The notes below the pieces were generated by a model that was not told the origin of the DNA, ran no database searches, and saw nothing but the letters and a program-made list of their open reading frames with translations. A stretch of 6,035 bases of DNA from Treponema sp. (GTDB taxonomy: Bacteria; Spirochaetota; Spirochaetia; Treponematales; Breznakiellaceae): contig JAISWN010000326.1 in the NCBI GenBank assembly GCA_031271075.1, forward strand, positions 1 through 6,035, written 5' to 3'. Each line of letters begins with the position of its first letter. Within the stretch, counting starts at the first letter, position 1. The position numbers and the translations under genes were made by a program. This document shows positions 1 to 4,805 of the stretch, in pieces.

Positions 1-234
1 GCCAAGAGAATTGCCGATCTTGCCGCCGAACTCTTTGACGAGACGGTCAAGCTGGAAACGGCGCTGGCCGAGGCCCAGGGGATTGAAGACGCCTTTGCCC
101 AGGCCAAGGCTTACAACGAAAAGATCCGCGCGGGTATGGATGCGGTTCGTTCCAGGGCCGACGCCATAGAAAAAATCGTGGCCAAAGGATCCTGGCCTTT
201 CCCCGGTTACGAGGAATTGCTGTTTAAGCTGTGA
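1..234 (+). CDS. glnN: Type III glutamine synthetase, C-terminal fragment
   Basis: The window opens inside this gene; 77 codons and a TGA stop remain. Glutamine synthetase makes glutamine from glutamate, ammonia and ATP in the cytoplasm. The fragment is a helical, Ala/Glu/Lys-rich tail (AKRIADLAAELFDET at the start, then AEAQGIEDAFAQAKAYNEKI) that ends in WPFPGYEELLF. A terminal helical bundle finishing in a W-P-F-P-x-Y-x-x-L-L-F motif is typical of the large (about 700-residue) type III enzymes, and types I and II do not end this way. The catalytic residues lie outside the window. The gene is followed by a hairpin-rich spacer and an intrinsic terminator, so it is probably the last gene of its transcript. 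The family call is from recognition of the C-terminal motif only. Confidence 0.85.
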   Translation, partial: AKRIADLAAELFDETVKLETALAEAQGIEDAFAQAKAYNEKIRAGMDAVRSRADAIEKIVAKGSWPFPGYEELLFKL

Positions 235-240
235 TACGGG

Positions 241-272
241 AGCTTTTCCCAAAAGCTGAAGTCTTGGGAAAG
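241..272 (+). other. Overlapping alternative hairpins downstream of glnN
   Basis: Two stems compete for the same bases. AGCTTTT (241-247) pairs perfectly with AAAAGCT (251-257) across a 3-nt loop. Alternatively CTTTTCCCAA (243-252) pairs with TTGGGAAAG (264-272), with one bulged T. No T-tract follows directly, so this is not a classical terminator. It may protect the 3' end of the glnN mRNA, be a switch, or be a dispersed palindromic repeat. Confidence 0.45.
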
Positions 273-345
273 TTCGACGGGTTTTGTAAACGGTATATAT
301 GGCGGGCCGCGGTCCCGGGTAAAACCGCAAAAAAAGGATGGTGAG

Positions 346-381
346 GCTGCCCGGAACCAGTTTCCGGGCAGCGTTTTTTTT
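346..381 (+). terminator. Strong rho-independent terminator between glnN and the alcohol dehydrogenase
   Basis: GCTGCCCGGAA (346-356) pairs perfectly over 11 bp with TTCCGGGCAGC (362-372) across the 5-nt loop CCAGT. One G and then eight T residues (374-381) follow. This should end the glnN transcript. It lies only 28 nt before the dehydrogenase ATG, so it could also act as an attenuator for that gene if transcription starts further upstream. Confidence 0.9.
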
Positions 382-404
382 GCTATACTGCCTTTCGTTG
401 GAGG
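381..404 (+). promoter_or_regulatory. Extended -10 promoter element and ribosome binding site of the alcohol dehydrogenase
   Basis: TGCTATACT (381-389) fits an extended -10 (TGn plus TATACT at 384-389). The matching -35 position (361-366, TTTCCG) is weak and lies in the terminator stem. A start near 396 would give a very short leader. GGAGG (400-404) sits 5 nt before the ATG at 410 and is a clear Shine-Dalgarno. The ribosome site is sure; the promoter is a good guess. Confidence 0.55.
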
Positions 405-409
405 ATTTT

Positions 410-1600
410 ATGCAGAATTTTGAGTACTGTAACCGCACAAAGATCATCTTTGGCAAGGAAACCGAGGCCCGGGTAGGGGCGGAACTTGCCAAATATGCCG
501 AAGATAATGACGGAACTTCCTTTCGTGTTTTGCTTCATCATTCCGGGGGCAGTTCGGTACGGAGCGGGCTTCTGGAAAGGGTAAAAAACAGTCTGAAAAG
601 CGCCGGGTTTAGCTGGGTGGAACTGGACGGGGTTAAGCCGAATCCCCGGCTTTCAAAAGTCCATGAAGGGGTGGCCCTCTGCAAGAAGGAAAAACTTGGA
701 TTTATCCTGGCGGTAGGAGGCGGCTCGGTGATCGATTCCGCCAAGGCTATTGCCGTAGGCGCCCTGTATGACGGGGATGTGTGGGATTTTTACGACCGTA
801 AGAAAACGGCTGTCCATGCCCTGCCGGTGGCCACGGTACTTACCATCCCCGCGGCGGGCAGTGAAAGCAGTATCAGCTCGGTAATTACCAACGAGGCGGG
901 ACCCTGGAAGCGGCCTATTGACGCGGAATGTATCCGGCCGGTCTTCTCGGTCATGAACCCGGAACTGACCTACAGCCTGCCCGCCTATCAGACCGCCTGC
1001 GGGGTGGCGGATATGCTGGCCCACATCATGGAACGGTACTTTACCAAGGAGCCCCATGTGGAGCTGACCGACGAACTCTGCGAAGGGGCCATGCGGGTGA
1101 TTATCCGTAACGCCCGGCGGGTTTTCAGCGGCGGGGAAGCGGACTATAACGCCCGGGCGGAACTTATGTGGGCCGGGGCCCTGGCACACAACAACCTGCT
1201 CAGCACCGGCCGTATCGGCGACTGGGGCAGCCATCTGATTGAACATGAGCTTTCGGCGGTTTTTGATATTGCCCACGGCGCGGGGCTTTCCATCGTGTTC
1301 CCCGCCTGGATCAAGTACAACATCAAGGAGGATACTCCCCGGCTGGCCCGTTTTGCTGCCAAGGTATGGGGAGTGGACGGCGCCTTCTACGACCACGAGC
1401 AGGCCGCCCTTGAAGGGGTATTCAGGATGAAGAACTTCTTCCGCTCCATCGGCCTTCCGGTTTCCTTTGGGGACGCGGAACTTGATACCGGCAAAATACC
1501 CGAAATGGCGGAACGGGCGGTTAAGTTCGGTCCCCTGGGCAATTACCGCAAGCTTTACGCCGGGGATGTCGAAGCGATCCTCCGGCTTGCGGCGGGTTAG
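410..1600 (+). CDS. Iron-containing alcohol dehydrogenase (YqhD/BdhA-type)
   Basis: A 396-residue protein, full length for group III (iron-activated) alcohol dehydrogenases. These cytoplasmic enzymes reduce aldehydes such as butanal with NAD(P)H, or run in reverse. The N-terminus MQNFEYCNRTKIIFG is typical of the butanol dehydrogenase/YqhD branch. The Rossmann-like half carries the nucleotide loop GGGSVIDSAK (residues 103-112). The helical half has the metal ligands D201 and H205 (ADMLAHIMERY), H275 (DWGSHLIEHEL) and H289 (DIAHG), with the spacing of the YqhD site. The frame runs open to an ATG at 338, but that stretch encodes the terminator. The ATG at 410 has GGAGG 5 nt upstream and matches the family N-terminus. 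It appears to be transcribed alone. The likely role is disposal of reductant or detoxification of reactive aldehydes. Metal, cofactor and substrate cannot be read from sequence. Confidence 0.93.
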   Translation: MQNFEYCNRTKIIFGKETEARVGAELAKYAEDNDGTSFRVLLHHSGGSSVRSGLLERVKNSLKSAGFSWVELDGVKPNPRLSKVHEGVALCKKEKLGFILAVGGGSVIDSAKAIAVGALYDGDVWDFYDRKKTAVHALPVATVLTIPAAGSESSISSVITNEAGPWKRPIDAECIRPVFSVMNPELTYSLPAYQTACGVADMLAHIMERYFTKEPHVELTDELCEGAMRVIIRNARRVFSGGEADYNARAELMWAGALAHNNLLSTGRIGDWGSHLIEHELSAVFDIAHGAGLSIVFPAWIKYNIKEDTPRLARFAAKVWGVDGAFYDHEQAALEGVFRMKNFFRSIGLPVSFGDAELDTGKIPEMAERAVKFGPLGNYRKLYAGDVEAILRLAAG

Positions 1601-1605
1601 GACGC

Positions 1606-1633
1606 GGCTTACTTTTCCCCGGGCAGGTAAGCC
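1606..1633 (+). other. Hairpin just after the alcohol dehydrogenase stop
   Basis: GGCTTAC (1606-1612) pairs with GTAAGCC (1627-1633) across a 14-nt loop, starting 5 nt after the TAG. No T-tract follows, so it is a weak candidate for transcript end or stability. The rest of 1634-1684 shows only a short palindrome, CTACCGGGTAG (1660-1670). Confidence 0.4.
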
Positions 1634-1684
1634 AATGCGCGTAATTGATCAGCCCCGGACTACCGGGTAGAATAAGACCGGTCT

Positions 1685-1800
1685 GCCGGGCGGCGCACGG
1701 GCACCCCTAAAGGGGCGCCCGCATTGGTGGGGGGCGGGGCATTTGTTTGCGCCGTCCCGCGCCGAATTTATTTATAAACGCCGCTTGACGCGGCGCCTTT
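1685..1800 (+). repeat. Tandem GC-rich structured module, copy 1
   Basis: First of two head-to-tail units with a 116-bp period. The conserved core (1685-1763, 79 nt) begins GCCGGGCGGCGCACGGG and ends GCCGTCCCGCGCC. It contains a 10-bp hairpin (1698-1707 with 1712-1721, loop TAAA, one A-C mismatch) and a longer-range GGCGC/GCGCC pairing (1692-1696 with 1749-1753). An AT-rich stretch (1764-1778) follows, then hairpin CGCCGC-TTGAC-GCGGCG (1779-1795) and a short T-run. I see no coding sense in either strand. It may be a dispersed intergenic repeat or a structured RNA. Confidence 0.75.
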
Positions 1801-1918
1801 GCCGGGCGGCGCACGGGGCCTCCTAAAGGAGCCCCCGCATTGGTGGGGGGCGGGGCATTGTTCGGCGCCGTCCCGCGCCACAGTTGTTGAATCAACACGC
1901 CTTAACGGCGTGCTTTTT
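1801..1918 (+). repeat. Tandem GC-rich structured module, copy 2
   Basis: Second unit, aligning to copy 1 with no gap over the 79-nt core (1801-1879) and about nine substitutions by eye. The hairpin at 1814-1823 with 1828-1837 keeps loop TAAA. Two base pairs have changed on both arms (C-G to G-C, and C-G to T-A), so pairing is preserved. It ends in hairpin CACGCC-TTAAC-GGCGTG and five T residues, which touch the tRNA gene. Confidence 0.75.
1896..1918 (+). terminator. Terminator-like hairpin abutting the tRNA
   Basis: CACGCC (1896-1901), loop TTAAC, GGCGTG (1907-1912), then C and TTTTT (1914-1918). It has the shape of a small intrinsic terminator but ends exactly one base before the mature 5' end of tRNA-Leu. 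Any transcript of the tRNA started upstream must read through it. Confidence 0.55.
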
Positions 1919-2001
1919 GCCGGGATGTTGGAATGGTAGACAACGGGGACTTAAAATCCCCTCCCCGCAAGGGGGTACGAGTTCGAGTCTCGTTCCCGGC
2001 A
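1919..2001 (+). tRNA. tRNA-Leu (anticodon UAA)
   Basis: A class II tRNA of 83 nt that reads UUA codons. Acceptor GCCGGGA (1919-1925) pairs with TCCCGGC (1994-2000), with discriminator A2001. The D arm has TTG (1928-1930) pairing with CAA (1941-1943) and GG in its loop. The anticodon stem is GGGGA (1945-1949)/TCCCC (1957-1961) around loop CTTAAAA, placing TAA at 1952-1954. A long variable arm (CCCC-GCAA-GGGG, 1963-1974) identifies a leucine or serine type. The T arm is ACGAG-TTCGAGT-CTCGT. CCA is not encoded. No separate promoter is evident, because the repeat module runs up to the 5' end. Confidence 0.96.
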
Positions 2002-2036
2002 TAGCGAAAACGTAACTCCTATTCAGTCATAGAGTC

Positions 2037-3419
2037 TTATCCCCGGAACAGGGGCAGTAAAGTTAAGGCGATAACAAGCGGCGTCCCCAGGAAAAGAAGC
2101 AGCCGGCCTCTGTTTTTTCCGGGCCTTTCACCGCCGCCGGCTCCCGGCTTTCCGGCATCTTCTACCTTCGCATCTTCATCCTCAAGTTCCAGCAAGAGGG
2201 TGTCAATTCCCTCGATCACCTGTTTTACTTTGACACGGCCTTTTTTTTCGCCGATTTTTCCGAACAGCCGGAGGCTTTCCCCCAAAAGGGCCCCAAAGCC
2301 GCTGTTCCCTGGACCGCCGGCAAGGCCGGAGGCTGTGACGCCGCCGCTTCCCGGCCGGGGCCGGTAAAGGGAATCCAGCGCCCCGGAGGAAATTGCCGCG
2401 CCGGAGAGCATGAGGAGCCCTTCCAGGCTTATCCCCTTGAGCAGGCCCGCGGCGAGGCTCCCCCCGGTTATTCTGAGGAAACCGATCTCCGCCAGCACCC
2501 TGCCGTAGGGGGCAAGGAGATTCACCAGAACCACCGCGGCAATTACCGAGAGGGTGAGCAGGGGCCGCTGCTTTCTCCCCGAGGCCAGGGAGCAAAACCA
2601 GAAGAACAGAAACTGTACTACCCGGAAGGGCAGGGAGGGGTTCAACAGAAACGCCGCTCCCATGAGAAGGCCGGCGGCGGCAGGCCCCTTGTCCTCAAGG
2701 AATCCGGCGAATGCCTTCCGCCGGAGATGCGTTACCGGCGCTTCCGGCAAGATTCCCGGCGGCTCCCCTTTGCGCCGCCATTCCGGCCCGCGTTGATTCG
2801 CAAGCGGGCTTAATACCCAAGAACCCGCTGCGCGGGGGAGGCTCCACGGCGGGCTTGGCTGGTTCAGCCGGGAAGAATACCACCGGGAACGGGCGCGGAA
2901 CCGTTCGCAGAAAAGGCCCAGGGCAAGGCCGGTAACAAGACCGGCGGCAAGAAAGGGAGGGATGAGAAACTGTACCCCCGGGCCAAAGACCAGAAAACGG
3001 GCCAGGATAAGCTGGGTTCCGTTGGAGAGCAGGGCTCCCGCCGCACCTATCCCCGCCAGGCTCAGCCGTTCCGGCCCCGGAAACCGGCGGAGGGCGAACA
3101 TGGACAGCGCCGAGACGAAGCTTCCGGCAAAAGAAAAGAGAAACACGTATGAAAAAAGGGTTCCGGTAACAATGGCCTGACCCAGCACCTTGATCAGTAC
3201 CAGGAGGAGGTAAGCCCCAAAAGGGAAAATGTCCAAGGCCAGCATCAGGGGGAGGTTGGCAAGCCCTATCCGCATGAAGGGGAGGGGTTTAGGGATAAGA
3301 TATTCGATGGTGGAAAGGAAGAGGCAAAAAGCCCCCAGCAGCGGCAGGCGGCGTCTCCCGGCGTCTCCCCCGGCTAAAACCCGGCGGGGATCTTCCGTCT
3401 TACCAGGCGATTGAATCAA
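2037..3419 (-). CDS. Gx-family membrane transporter with EcfT-like second half
   Basis: A 460-residue membrane protein, well over twice the size of a plain Gx protein (the family once labelled heptaprenyl diphosphate synthase component I). Residues about 25-180 form the Gx domain: several hydrophobic helices and the family feature IEYLIPKPLPFMRIGLANLP. Residues about 184-245 are a polar Pro/Arg-rich linker of unusual character. Residues about 246-350 are hydrophobic again, and VNLLAPYGRVLAEIGFLRIT followed by an amphipathic helix resembles EcfT transmembrane subunits. A charged stretch (389-440) and a last helix (441-458) follow. The start is a TTG overlapping the upstream gene by 20 bp, with GGGGAAGG just before it, so translation is probably coupled. 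By family it is probably a substrate-binding membrane component of small-molecule uptake. The substrate is unknown and the EcfT likeness is weak, from pattern only. Confidence 0.8.
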   Translation of the reverse strand: MIQSPGKTEDPRRVLAGGDAGRRRLPLLGAFCLFLSTIEYLIPKPLPFMRIGLANLPLMLALDIFPFGAYLLLVLIKVLGQAIVTGTLFSYVFLFSFAGSFVSALSMFALRRFPGPERLSLAGIGAAGALLSNGTQLILARFLVFGPGVQFLIPPFLAAGLVTGLALGLFCERFRARSRWYSSRLNQPSPPWSLPRAAGSWVLSPLANQRGPEWRRKGEPPGILPEAPVTHLRRKAFAGFLEDKGPAAAGLLMGAAFLLNPSLPFRVVQFLFFWFCSLASGRKQRPLLTLSVIAAVVLVNLLAPYGRVLAEIGFLRITGGSLAAGLLKGISLEGLLMLSGAAISSGALDSLYRPRPGSGGVTASGLAGGPGNSGFGALLGESLRLFGKIGEKKGRVKVKQVIEGIDTLLLELEDEDAKVEDAGKPGAGGGERPGKNRGRLLLFLGTPLVIALTLLPLFRG

Positions 3420-3759
3420 GCCCTTCCCCGCCGTCTCCGCCTATGGATACCATGACCCGGTTGGGAAGGCAGGCCAGCCATTGCCCGTGACGCTGAATCG
3501 AACCCTGGGCAATGCAAGTCTGGTTGGCGCAGGGGGAGGAGAGTATCCGCGCCGATTCCCCCTTCAGTTCCACTACCGTATCTCCCAGAGGGCCCGGGGC
3601 GGTAAAAACCGTTTCCCCCTCCAGGGGAAATACCCAGCGTTCCCCCCCGGCTTGAATGGTAAGCGCGGCGGAAACAGAGGAACCGGAATATACCCGGGCC
3701 GCGGAAAAGATCAGTACGCCCAGGGCAAAGGCGAAAACAACAAAATCACCGCCTTTCAT
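3400..3759 (-). CDS. NusG domain II-containing protein
   Basis: A 119-residue protein with one N-terminal membrane segment (residues about 6-22, FVVFAFALGVLIF) and an extracytoplasmic NusG_II-type beta domain. The signature is S-P-C-x4-C (C77, C82), followed by G-x-W-L-A-C-L-P-N-R (C97). The three cysteines and the CLPNR box are hallmarks of this family, whose biochemical role is not established. It is not the transcription factor NusG, as it lacks the NGN domain. The frame is open to 3861, but that part overlaps the histidine-rich end of the upstream gene in another frame. The ATG at 3759 gives the usual short N-terminus before the membrane segment and leaves a 31-bp gap. The Shine-Dalgarno is poor. 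These genes commonly sit beside Gx-family genes, as here, so the two probably act together. Confidence 0.85.
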   Translation of the reverse strand: MKGGDFVVFAFALGVLIFSAARVYSGSSVSAALTIQAGGERWVFPLEGETVFTAPGPLGDTVVELKGESARILSSPCANQTCIAQGSIQRHGQWLACLPNRVMVSIGGDGGEGLDSIAW

Positions 3760-3790
3760 GCCAAGCCCGGCAAACAGCCTTGCCCGGGAT

Positions 3791-4312
3791 TTAATGCCGG
3801 TGATGATGCCCGTGATCGTGGGAATGTCCATGTTCGTGACCATGCCCGTGGGAATGGACATGGCCGTGGGAAAGCTCCCCGGCCTTCGCCTCCCGAACCG
3901 ACTTTATGGTAACATCGAAGTTGAGATTCATGCCCGCCAGGGGATGGTTCCCGTCTATGGTAACCCTTTCGCCGTTGACCCCGGTTACCGTTACCACCCG
4001 GCGGCCTTCCGGCGTCTGGGCCTCGAACTGCATCCCCTCCTCAACCGATTCGACACCGTCAAAACGGGACCGGGGTACGTTCATGACGAGTTTTTCATCC
4101 CGCTCGCCGTAGGCGTCTCCGGCGGTGACGGTAACCGTAATCCTGTCCCCTTCCTCCCCGCCTTCCAGTGCCCGTTCCAGGCCCGGGACAATATTGCTAT
4201 GCCCGTGGAGGTACTCCAGGGGTTCCGCGCCGGAGGAAGAATCAATTACCTGATTGTTATCGTCCGTGAGGGTATAGTCGATGGTGACCACACGGTTTTT
4301 TTCTACTTTCAT
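3791..4312 (-). CDS. slyD: FKBP-type peptidyl-prolyl isomerase, SlyD-like, with His-rich tail
   Basis: A 173-residue cytoplasmic prolyl isomerase and chaperone of the SlyD family. The FKBP part opens with VVTIDYTLTDD and has YLHGHSNIVPGLERALEG as the active-site region. After GDAYGERDE comes the insert-in-flap chaperone domain (residues about 70-130), and NLNFDVTIKSVREA closes the FKBP fold. The last 25 residues contain 14 histidines, mostly in H-x-H steps, a metal-binding tail like that of proteobacterial SlyD, which hands nickel to hydrogenase maturation. The DNA of the tail is a quasi-repeat. A GTG two codons upstream (4318) is possible, but the ATG at 4312 gives the usual M-K start, and a promoter fits transcription starting almost at this ATG. 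It heads the cluster with the NusG_II and Gx genes. A nickel role here is inference. Confidence 0.93.
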   Translation of the reverse strand: MKVEKNRVVTIDYTLTDDNNQVIDSSSGAEPLEYLHGHSNIVPGLERALEGGEEGDRITVTVTAGDAYGERDEKLVMNVPRSRFDGVESVEEGMQFEAQTPEGRRVVTVTGVNGERVTIDGNHPLAGMNLNFDVTIKSVREAKAGELSHGHVHSHGHGHEHGHSHDHGHHHRH

Positions 4313-4317
4313 GGCCA

Positions 4318-4346
4318 CTTATACCATAAGCCCCGTCACTGTTCAA
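4318..4346 (-). promoter_or_regulatory. Sigma70-type promoter of the slyD cluster
   Basis: On the minus strand TTGAAC (4346-4341) and TATAAG (4323-4318) are separated by exactly 17 bp. They match four and five of six consensus bases. Start of transcription is expected 6-7 nt beyond the -10, at about 4311-4312, which is the A of the slyD ATG. No Shine-Dalgarno lies before that ATG, so the mRNA may be leaderless. A promoter further upstream cannot be excluded. Confidence 0.55.
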
Positions 4347-4443
4347 GCCCCCGCCTTCCCCGCGTCTTCTTCGCCTTTGTGGTAAATTCCTTACCCTATA
4401 CTTTAACATTCTAAAGTCTGACGCATTTTGCTGTTTTTTAGCG

Positions 4444-4491
4444 GTTGTTGGCGAACCTTTGGCTCGACAGAAACTGAAGTTTCTGAACAAC
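4444..4491 (+). other. Branched inverted-repeat structure
   Basis: GTTGTT (4444-4449) pairs with AACAAC (4486-4491). Inside lie a perfect hairpin, CAGAAAC (4468-4474)/GTTTCTG (4479-4485) with loop TGAA, and a weaker one, GAACC-TTT-GGCTC (4453-4465, one mismatch). Together they can form a three-way junction. It may be a structured RNA, a regulatory leader or a palindromic repeat. No T-tract follows. Confidence 0.45.
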
Positions 4492-4532
4492 TCTATTGGC
4501 GTAAGGCGAGTTACTGTGAGCGGGCTTCCGGT

Positions 4533-4544
4533 AAACGGCCGTTT
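4533..4544. promoter_or_regulatory. Perfect 12-bp palindrome, possible operator
   Basis: AAACGGCCGTTT is an exact dyad in the divergent spacer, about 260 bp before the hemerythrin start. A dimeric regulator could bind it, but I recognise no known operator and there is no clear promoter beside it. Confidence 0.3.
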
Positions 4545-4703
4545 CGGGATGGTAGTAATACTGCACATCAAATTATAACATGGGATAGGGCAATAAAACG
4601 GATAAAAATGAAACCGGGGTAACATTCGGGCCTTTGACCGCGGTTCGCCGAAAAGGTTCCGAATCATAATACTCCCCCCAAAATTGTAAGAAAATAATAG
4701 AAT

Positions 4704-4722
4704 CCCCCTGACAGGGGCTTTT
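4704..4722 (+). terminator. Small hairpin with short T-run upstream of hemerythrin
   Basis: CCCCT (4705-4709) pairs with AGGGG (4713-4717) around GAC, followed by C and TTTT (4719-4722). The stem is only five strong pairs and the T-run is short. It could be a weak terminator or attenuator in the leader of the hemerythrin gene. Confidence 0.35.
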
Positions 4723-4793
4723 AAAGTCAAGGACAGGCGGGTTCCGAAAACCATACAGGCGTTTTGGAGTTTCCCGCGTATAACAAAATATTT

Positions 4794-4798
4794 GGGAG
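4794..4798 (+). promoter_or_regulatory. Ribosome binding site of the hemerythrin gene
   Basis: GGGAG lies 7 nt before the ATG at 4806. It settles the start in favour of that ATG over an in-frame TTG at 4764 that would add 14 residues unlike the family N-terminus. Confidence 0.75.
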
Positions 4799-4805
4799 CC
4801 GATTT

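Larger units (their letters stand above)
4347..4805. other. Divergent spacer without a convincing gene
   Basis: This spacer separates the slyD cluster (leftward) from the hemerythrin gene (rightward). It holds a branched stem structure (4444-4491), a 12-bp palindrome (4533-4544) and a small hairpin with a T-run (4704-4722), listed separately. TATACT at 4397-4402 and TATAAC at 4574-4579 and 4779-4784 look like -10 boxes, but none has a good -35 at the right distance. The longest rightward frame here (4428-4622) begins with TTG, lacks a ribosome site and resembles nothing I know. Confidence 0.5.

Noticed and set aside
338..409. Upstream in-frame ATG that would extend the alcohol dehydrogenase by 24 residues
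   Set aside because: This stretch is the intrinsic terminator and ribosome site. The ATG at 410 has a good Shine-Dalgarno and matches the family N-terminus.
653..1396. Minus-strand open frame of 247 codons
   Set aside because: Fully antisense to the alcohol dehydrogenase, with low-complexity His/Gly/Pro composition and no recognisable motif.
1707..1898. Minus-strand 63-codon frame with repeated PPP-rich peptides
   Set aside because: It lies across the two tandem modules. Its repetition reflects the DNA repeat, and changes between copies follow hairpin pairing, not codon positions.
1685..1918. CRISPR array
   Set aside because: Only two long, structured copies at a 116-bp period, with no short identical repeats and no unique spacers.
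3760..3861. Longer start for the NusG_II protein at 3861
   Set aside because: It overlaps the His-codon quasi-repeat of slyD in another frame, giving a repetitive, family-unlike N-terminus.
3481..3912. Plus-strand 143-codon frame
   Set aside because: Antisense to the NusG_II gene and the slyD tail, with Arg/Gly-rich shadow composition.
3656..4414. Plus-strand 252-codon frame
   Set aside because: Antisense to slyD and the start of the NusG_II gene, and also covers the slyD promoter. No family resemblance.
4428..4622. Plus-strand 64-codon frame in the divergent spacer
   Set aside because: TTG start, no ribosome site, encodes across the inverted repeats, and no recognisable feature.
4632..4655. 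Flagellar sigma28-like -10 (GCCGAAAA at 4647)
   Set aside because: No TAAA-type -35 at the required distance, and no flagellar gene downstream.
4764..4805. TTG start adding 14 residues to the hemerythrin
   Set aside because: The ATG at 4806 has GGGAG 7 nt upstream and the family-typical N-terminus.
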